A DNA stretch of 64,000 nucleotides, taken from the NCBI RefSeq assembly GCF_902459465.1, contig NW_022985740.1, forward strand, positions 22,198 through 86,197, read 5' to 3'. The stretch's first letter is position 1, and the number at the start of each line of letters is the position of its first letter. Positions 57,280 to 64,000 of this stretch are shown here, piece after piece. The notes under the pieces were generated by a model, which did no database searches, was not told the DNA's origin, and saw only the letters and a program-made list of their open reading frames with translations. The translations under genes were made by a program, and so were the position numbers. Origin of the DNA: Asterias rubens (Eukaryota > Echinodermata > Asteroidea > Forcipulatida > Asteriidae).

Positions 57280-58040
57280 GTGAGTATTCAAAGTTTTTGA
57301 AAAGCCAAGAGTTAACTTCATGCTTTAAAGGCAGTGGACACTATTGGTAATTACTCAAAATAATTACTAGCATAAAACCTTACTTGGTAACGAGTAATGG
57401 GGAGCTGTTGATAGTATAAAACATTGTGAGAAATGGCTCCCTCTGAAGTAACATAGTTTTCGAGAAAGAAGTAATTTTCCATGAATTTGATTTTGAGACC
57501 TCAGATTTAGAATTTGAGGTGTCGAAATTAAGCATCTGAAAGCACACAAAGGCGTTTTTTATTTCATTTTTATCTCGCAACTTCGACGACCGATTGAGCT
57601 CAACTTTTCACAGGTTTGTTGTTTTATGCATATGTTGAGATACAGCAAGTGAGAAGACTGATCTTTGAAAATTACAAATAGTTTCCAGTGTTTTTAAATC
57701 AAATAAATTCAACCATGTGTTCATAAAGTGGATTTAAATCAGATGTATCAAATTATGGATAAATTAAAAAGAAACCACAACGGAAACTGGCTGGATAAAT
57801 TTCAACTAATTTTGCATTTAACAAAGAAAAGTTGACTAGATCAGGACAACTGCAAACTCCGGTTAATAGTGGTTTACCAAATGAACTATATCTAGCACTA
57901 TGTCGGCGATCTGGCCCACTTATTAAAAAAACTTTGTTCAGGGGTTGCCAGTCAGAAGCCGTTCAAGGAGTAACTGCCATATTTTTAGAGATAATTTAAG
58001 TTAATTTTGTTTCTCTTTTTGTGTCTTAGAAATAAACATT
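57280..58040 (+). pseudogene. Orphan 5' UTR intron, cut at the start codon
   Basis: GTGAGT donor at 57280, MITE family 1 (57325-57697), decayed tRNA-like repeat (57770-57978) and acceptor GTGTCTTAG at 58029 all match gene H. After AAATAAACAT, exactly where ATGGATG should continue, the sequence changes to a T run and the leader of minisatellite array 3. The coding part is absent. Confidence 0.75.
57325..57697. mobile_element. MITE family 1 copy in orphan UTR intron
   Basis: Same insertion as in G and H. Both it and the H copy carry a GAGGTGTCGAAAT change in the hairpin arm. Confidence 0.85.
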
Positions 58041-58044
58041 TTTT

Positions 58045-58650
58045 AAACAGCATTCTATAGGTTTTTTGGTCTTAGAAGCATTAGATTGTTTGATTTCGGT
58101 TTTGTTTTTGTTTTCAAAGCATTCAATTGTTTTTGGGGTCTTAGAAGCATTAGATTGTTTGATTTGGGTTTTATTTTTGTTGTAGAAGCATTCAATTGTT
58201 TTTGGGGTCTTAGAAGCATAAGATTGTTTGATTTGGGTTTTATTTTTGTTGTAGAAGCATTCAATTGTTTTTGGGGTCTTAGAAGCATAAGATTGTTTGA
58301 TTTGGGTTTTATTTTTGTTTTAGAAGCATTCAATTGTTTTTGGGGTCTTAGAAGCATAAGATTGTTTGATTTGGGTTTTATTTTTGTTGTAGAAGCATTC
58401 AATTGTTTTTGGGGTCTTAGAAGCATAAGATTGTTTGATTTGGGTTTTATTTTTGTTTTAGAAGCATTCAATTGTTTTTGGGGTCTTAGAAGCATAAGAT
58501 TGTTTGATTTGGGTTTTATTTTTGTTTTAGAAGCATTCAATTGTTTTTGGGGTCTTAGAAGCATAAGATTGTTTGATTTGGGTTTTATTTTTGTTTTAGA
58601 AGCATTCAATTATTTTTGGGGTCTCAGAAGCATAAGATTGTTAGATTTTT
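58045..58650. repeat. 69-bp minisatellite, array 3
   Basis: About nine units, most with the GAAGCATAAGATTG variant in the second half-unit, unlike arrays 1 and 2 where GAAGCATTAGATTG dominates. This points to homogenisation after duplication. Confidence 0.95.
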
Positions 58651-60013
58651 GTTTTTGATTCTTTTTTTTTTGAAGCATTTGATTGGTTGATTTTTTGTCT
58701 ATTGATTGTTCGATTTTTGGGGGGGTTTCACTTAGAAGCATTCATGTGTTTGATTGTTTTTCTGTTGATTGTTCAACTGTTTTGGGGTTTAGAAGCATTT
58801 AATTTGGTTCCATTGTTTTAATCCAATAAAAATGCTTAAACGCAAAGTTTACTTCTGAAAAGTATACTTTGCCTTTAAACATTTTGTATCAATATGAAAT
58901 CATTCATCATACCTGTACACTTGTTAGAACAAACTTGATTCCTAACTTTTAACTGAAGTTACAAACACTGCTTGTATGTAAGTAAATGACGTTTTCCTTG
59001 GAAATACTTTTAATTTTGTAAGAAAGTGTAATAGAGAATGCATCATGTATTTTGAAAATAAAAGATGGAAAAGCTGATCAAAGAATTAATACATTGCAGC
59101 GGTTAAATTTTTGTGACAATTGTGCCATTGCATCTTGTTCACCAAAAGCGTATATATATATATATATATATAGTAAAAAAATATTCATACCAAGAGTCCA
59201 TTCTGTATGGTCGAGAGGAGATCATATTGGCATGTTTAAATGTGCGAAATAAACATGGTGAGAAGTGTTTCAACATAATGCGTGGCATGCAAGAATTTAC
59301 AGGTGCTTATAAAATCAGGTAATAATTGCTGACAAACAATTGAAAATGTATGTACAGTACTACTTGTACTTTTCATACATTCCAGAGTACAGTGAACTTG
59401 AAAGCGTAAACTTTTGTTGTTGTTGCTGGATTCAAAACATTGACAACAAAGTGAAAAATGCGTTTACTTCGAAACCATGGCTTGGCTAATGGCTTCAGCT
59501 ACCACGTAGGATCACTCAGTTATTTTGAAAACATGCCATTTCAGTAAGGGACTTCAAATTGGGCAGGCAGAGCACTGCAGCCAGAGCCAAAACCATAGGT
59601 TTTAAGCATGAATGTGGCACTCTGAAAGACTGGCATCCAGACCGAGATTATTGTTCATTGCGTGACTAGGTACATTTGTACAGGTAGGAGGAAATAACAT
59701 GCGTGGGTGTTTTTGTTCAAAATCAATTCATGCTAGAATATGCAAACTCATAAAATGAGGTTGTTTTGTCTGAATGGCTTGACATCACTAGTGAAGTATG
59801 CCATTTCTCATCAAGGGAACCCCCTTTTGGGAATAGATTGAGCAATAACAGCTGAACTTTTACATAAAAAAGACCAACAGACTTTATAACTTTCAGAATT
59901 TCATCCAGACTTCTACACTGACAACAGAAAGGAAAATTAACTTCGAATAGTAACTCAAAAACATCACATAAATATTTAGGATTGGTTTATGAAAACAGCA
60001 CTTTGACTTCAAG
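58651..60013 (+). promoter_or_regulatory. Post-array block and upstream region of gene H
   Basis: Contains the palindrome 58831-58883, a TA run at 59151-59172 and sequence shared with 56445-57279. It ends GACTTCAAG/GTGAGT, the likely first-exon donor of H. No protein gene is seen. Confidence 0.45.
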
Positions 60014-60763
60014 GTGAGTATTCAAAGTTTTTGAAAAGCCAAGAGTTAACTTCATGCTTTAAAGGCAGTGGACACTATTGGTAATTACTCAAAATAATTA
60101 CTAGCATAAAACCTTACTTGGTAACGAGTAATGGGGAGCTGTTGATAGTATAAAACATTGTGAGAAATGGCTCCCTCTGAAGTAACATAGTTTTCGAGAA
60201 AGAAGTAATTTTCCATGAATTTGATTTTGAGACCTCAGATTTAGAAATTGAGGTGTCGAAATCAAGCATCTGAAAGCACACAAAGGCGTTTTTTATTTCA
60301 TTTTTATCTCGCAACTTCGACGACCGATTGAGCTCAACTTTTCACAGGTTTGTTGTTTTATGCATATGTTGAGATACAGCAGGTGAGAAGACTGATCTTT
60401 GACAATTACCAATAGTTTCCAGTGTTTTTAAATCAAATAAATTCAACCATGTGTTCATAAAGTGGATTTAAATCAGATGTATCAAATTATAGTAAATTAA
60501 AAAGAAACCACAACGGAAACTGGCTGGATAAATTTCAACTAATTTTGCATTTAACAAAGAAAAGTTGACTAGATCAGGACAACTGCAAACTCCGGTTTAA
60601 TAGTGGTTTACCAACTGAACTATATCTAGCACTATGTCGGCGATCTGGCCCTCTTATTAAAAAAACTTTGTTCAGGGGTTGCCAGTCAGAAGCCGTTCAA
60701 GGAGTAACTGAAATATTTTTAGAGATAATTTAAGTTAATTTTGTTTCTCTTTTTGTGTCTTAG
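60014..60763 (+). other. Predicted 5' UTR intron of gene H
   Basis: GTGAGT donor and GTGTCTTAG acceptor eight bases before the ATG. It contains MITE family 1 (60059-60431) and a decayed tRNA-like repeat (about 60500-60712). Confidence 0.65.
60059..60431. mobile_element. MITE family 1 copy in 5' UTR intron of gene H
   Basis: TTAA-flanked and shared with G and the orphan intron. Confidence 0.85.
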
Positions 60764-60771
60764 AAATAAAC

Positions 60772-62860
60772 ATGGATGTTCAGCGAGGACATTGCTGGCG
60801 TTGTGAAGATCAACTGGAACAGACCATTCAATGCCCCGATTGCAAGATGGCGGAGTATTGTAGCTCAACATGTGAACACAGAGACAGAGTTAGACATAGG
60901 AGTAGAGAGTGCCCATTATTTGGAACAAGATCATGCAAAAAATGCAAAAAGAAGGGTACAATGAAAGAGGTATGTTGTGTGTTGGTAAAAGGACAGGACA
61001 AATTTCCATCACAGGACATGAATTTTGAAAGTTGAAATAACCCAACAAAAGTAATTTTCTTGAGGATTAGGACCGGTATTTTGTTTTCTCTGGTTTTGAT
61101 AAATAACAATTGTGAACTTTTTATTTGAATAACACTAATCACTTCACATTATTACCTCTTTCTTTCAGTGTGGAGGTTGCAACATAGCATGTTACTGTAA
61201 CAGAGAGTGTCAAAGAAGAGATTGGGCCAACCACACAGCTTTTTGCATCAAGGCCAAGGAAGAAATCAAATCAACAGCAGCTCAACTTACACAACTGCAC
61301 TTCAACACGCGTACAGACAGACTTGGTGGTTCCCCTTATTATTTTGGAAACTGCATCGCCAAAGACTTCCTTCAACTTGATAACAATGAATGGTCTGATG
61401 GGTCAATAAAGAAAACTGACTTGAACAGAGATTTTCATATTTTGTCAGCTGGTTGCGGAGACTTGTGCAACACTGTTTTGACTATTGCTTCCCTTCCTGC
61501 CAGGTACCAGGGAAGTCTTTACATCACTCTCAATGACTTTGACCCTTTTGTCATGGCAAGGAATGTCTTATTTCTCTTTATGTTGGTTCGGTTTGCAGAC
61601 ACTGAGGGAATTGAGAGCAGTCTGACTACCATCTGGTACTCAGTTCACATTGCTAAGAAAGAGTATGACCTGATCAAGACCAGCTTGGATGAGCTCATTC
61701 AGATGACCCCTCAAAGTCTCACAGAGGTCACTCAAGGGTTGGTCAAAGTTCAAGATGAAGATCTTGCAGTCATGAGTCAAGTTTGGGACAAATGGAGATC
61801 ACTTGAATGCCAACGAGGGAAACCATCCTCAATCAATCTCAGAAAACAAAGAAAAATTGCATTTGAGAACTTTATACAGGAGGTCGGAGGGTATCATTTA
61901 ACCAATCGCTTGCCACCTTCTAAAGTTAAAAAACAGATGGATGAATGGTTTGACCATGGATTGTTCCTACCACAAGAAACAAAACAAACATCAATGTCTT
62001 TTGATAACCCAACACTGACAGGACGTAGAGCTGTATCAGCTCCAGGTTATGAACTCTTAATGACCTTAGTAAATGCACCAAAAGCAAGACCAAAGGATTA
62101 TGCCTTTGAGTACTGCATCAGAACAGATTCACATCCCTTTAAAGTGTGGGATTGCTTGAGAGTGAGGGAGTCTGAGACCAGACCCTACCCAACCCCTATG
62201 GTGATGTACCACAACTACATCACAAAACTCCTCCAGAAAGTCAACAGTTTCATCCAGAAAGGAAAACTTAACATCCAAGTTTCTTTGGCCAACTGTATGG
62301 ACTTTCCTCCGATACATCAGTCTCTCAAGATGTCAACCTATGACAGGATCTTCACATCCAATGTTGGTGACTTCATCGGTTTTGCCAAGCTTTTACAACT
62401 GTTCAAACCGCTTCTAAATTCAAGTAACCACTACTCAGTACTTGTTACTGAGACAATAAACTGGACACAATTTCTACCTCAGGCTGTCTGTCAACCTAGG
62501 AACACAGAATATGCATCTTGCATTGCATCATACTGCCTGGACACAGGCAGGGATTATGCTGACCTTGAGGACAATTTTGATATTGGAGTTCATACCTGGA
62601 TGGACTACTTTGATAATGCCCCTTACTTTGTTGCATATCTGCGTGCACAAATCATGGCAGGGGGTCTTGGGATACCACCATTGACCAATGTGCCTTCATT
62701 TGGTGAAGTGATGAAGTACAATGGTCTAGAAATGCGTGACTTTCGTAAGAAGCTGAATCGTCTTGTTCCATATCAGTATCGTATCAATGCTCGTGACTTG
62801 ACCCTGATCAGTGCGACTGATAGAGCAGTGGAGTGGTATCTGCCACACACTGATGGCTAA
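60772..62860 (+). CDS. Gene H: double-MYND, DUF4470-like protein (629 aa)
   Basis: Coding exons are 60772-60969 and 61169-62860, phase 0. The exon 2 frame is open from the acceptor, well before the first internal ATG at 61421. Both fingers keep all ligands; in finger 2 the usual W before YC is C (IACYC). This copy has the most changes in the otherwise fixed core: FHIL for YHIL, DLCNTVLTIAS for DLRNTVLTAAS, HIAKKEY for HITKKEY and VQDEDL for VQGKDL. Patch 1 reads NFIQEVGGYHLTNRLPPSKV. The downstream flank carries MITE family 3 sequence. No defect is seen, so it is probably functional. Confidence 0.85.
60970..61168 (+). other. Intron 1 of gene H (199 nt)
   Basis: The shortest intron 1 of the array. 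Its 3' half (TCTCTGGTTTTGATAAATAA) is related to A and D but has no vestigial acceptor segment. Confidence 0.75.
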
Positions 62861-63049
62861 AGGGCAAATGAAGTTCGACATAAGTTCAATATAGCTTAAA
62901 ATTTGATTGGGTGCATGTAGATCTTACATATCAATGTAAAACGTTGTACTAACAAAACTGACAAGGAATATTTAATGAGGATTGAAGCATGGAGGTAGAA
63001 AAGTGGCAAAATGTGCATTTACTCTAAAGCAATCGCACAACATCGATAA

Positions 63050-63372
63050 AGAGTTGCACTTCGTGTATCACAACTTCTATATAAAATAACAAACCTGTAA
63101 AAATTTAGGCTCAATCGGTCATTGGGAAAAAATAACGGAGAAACCCACCCTTGTTCCCGCATGTTGGCCGTGTAATGACAAATACATCCGTTACTCTCGA
63201 TATTGAGAATTGATAATTGTTTTATTTAAGGTTTTCTCAAAAAGTAAAGCATTCCATGGAATAATATTTCAAGGGAAGTCTTTCACCATTACCTTCTACA
63301 AATCCTGTAAGTTATTTGTTACTCTGTGAACTTTTAATTTTTCTTCTGTTCAGAAATGTCCCAAGGCTTTAG
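63050..63372. mobile_element. MITE family 3 relative, 3' of gene H
   Basis: Shares CACTTCGTGTATCACAACTT, CCCACCCTTGTTCCCGCATG and AAAGTAAAGCATTCCATGGA with other copies, in reverse orientation. The left end is missing and the right end is degraded (GTCCCAAGGCTTTA). Confidence 0.7.
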
Positions 63373-64000
63373 TGCTTAGCTTCAATTATTTATAGGGAAG
63401 TTGAAGCGTTTAGCACACAATTCCTCCATAAAAGCCTTATAAATAATCATGGCACCTGGGCTAACCTATTTTTCATTCAGTCACATGCAAGTTAAGAGTT
63501 CAGCCTGGCAAGTTGCTTTGTGTAAAGTTTGTGACAAGTGCATTCTACTTAATTCACTTAAAACTGGAGTAAAGAGTGACCAAACAAACCTTTTAGGATT
63601 GGAGACATACATTTAATCTTGTTCATTATATTCCAATGACACAATGACCTGAAGAAACAATATTATACAAATAATGAATGTTTATGAGTGCAATGGTGCG
63701 AATATGTTCATGAGTTGAAAGATGTTCTATTCAACAAGGTGGAACCGAGTTGAATGGAACATTCCATCTTTCAACAAATGAACATATTTGCACTATTGCA
63801 CAAATGAAAAACATTCATTATTTGTTTTATATAACATCCAAGTAGATCTTTGTCATTTTGATTGGAGGGTAAAACTTTCAAAATAAACGAAGGAAAGCGT
63901 AGGCCTACAATTTCTAACTGGAAATTACACCCATTTCTTTTGGGTCGGTCTGTCTGACAATGTGCGTTCAGCTATTTTGAGACATGCAGAAGCCGAATGC
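63373..64000. other. 3' flank of gene H, right edge
   Basis: No gene is seen. The part from about 63440 resembles the E/B-type flank (GGCACCTGGG with CATTCAGTCACATGCAAGTT). An imperfect inverted repeat spans about 63670-63825 (AATAATGAATGTTTATGAG and its near complement). Confidence 0.45.

Noticed and set aside
47757-58650. Regularly spaced repeats considered as CRISPR-like arrays
   Set aside because: Units are contiguous with no unique spacers, and the genome is animal.

Overview
The window looks like nuclear DNA of an invertebrate animal. It is AT-rich, has spliceosomal GT-AG introns, TTAA-flanked miniature transposons, tRNA-derived repeats, a non-LTR retrotransposon tail and minisatellites. 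The interspersed repeats remind me of echinoderm (perhaps sea star) genomes. That is recall, not a search, so the taxon is tentative.

The one real gene family is a head-to-tail array, all on the + strand, of eight copies of a gene for a protein of about 615-645 residues, called A to H here. Each copy has (1) a predicted 5' noncoding exon ending in a GTGAGT donor 370-750 bp upstream of the ATG, (2) a 198-nt coding exon encoding one MYND-type zinc finger and the first two cysteines of a second, and (3) a large intronless exon of about 1.7 kb that completes the second finger and encodes a DUF4470-like, Rossmann/methyltransferase-like region and a conserved C-terminus. Copies A (2732-5874), C (17233-20760), D (25626-28767), E (31429-33959), G (50010-52280) and H (60772-62860) are open. 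B (10615-13206) has one in-frame stop. F (39748-42376) has a 13-nt deletion and a 1-nt insertion. Four fragments also remain: an open C-terminal piece at 6535-7089, two decayed C-terminal pieces near 7.4 and 22.5 kb, and a decayed first coding exon near 38.1 kb.

The array grew by large segmental duplications. Positions 1-6530 match about 22996-29423 (A and D). B and E share their coding exons and about 2.6 kb of 3' flank (13207-15770 versus 33960-36570), but B carries an A/D-type upstream region. C and F share upstream sequence (about 16440-17230 and 38796-39747). G, an orphan promoter at 57.3-58.0 kb and H share another upstream type. A block containing a 69-bp minisatellite occurs three times, at 47.8, 54.8 and 58.0 kb.

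A protein segment of about 108 residues is identical in six of eight copies and nearly so at the nucleotide level, while two patches in the same exon differ strongly in sequence and length. This suggests gene conversion or strong constraint on the core together with diversification of the patches. Together with open and broken partial copies, it makes the array a candidate diversifying gene family. Its function is unknown; the fingers suggest protein-protein contacts.

Most other sequence is mobile-element derived: at least ten miniature-element families, several dated by comparing filled and empty sites between paralogous segments. I see no rRNA gene, no functional tRNA gene and no CRISPR array.
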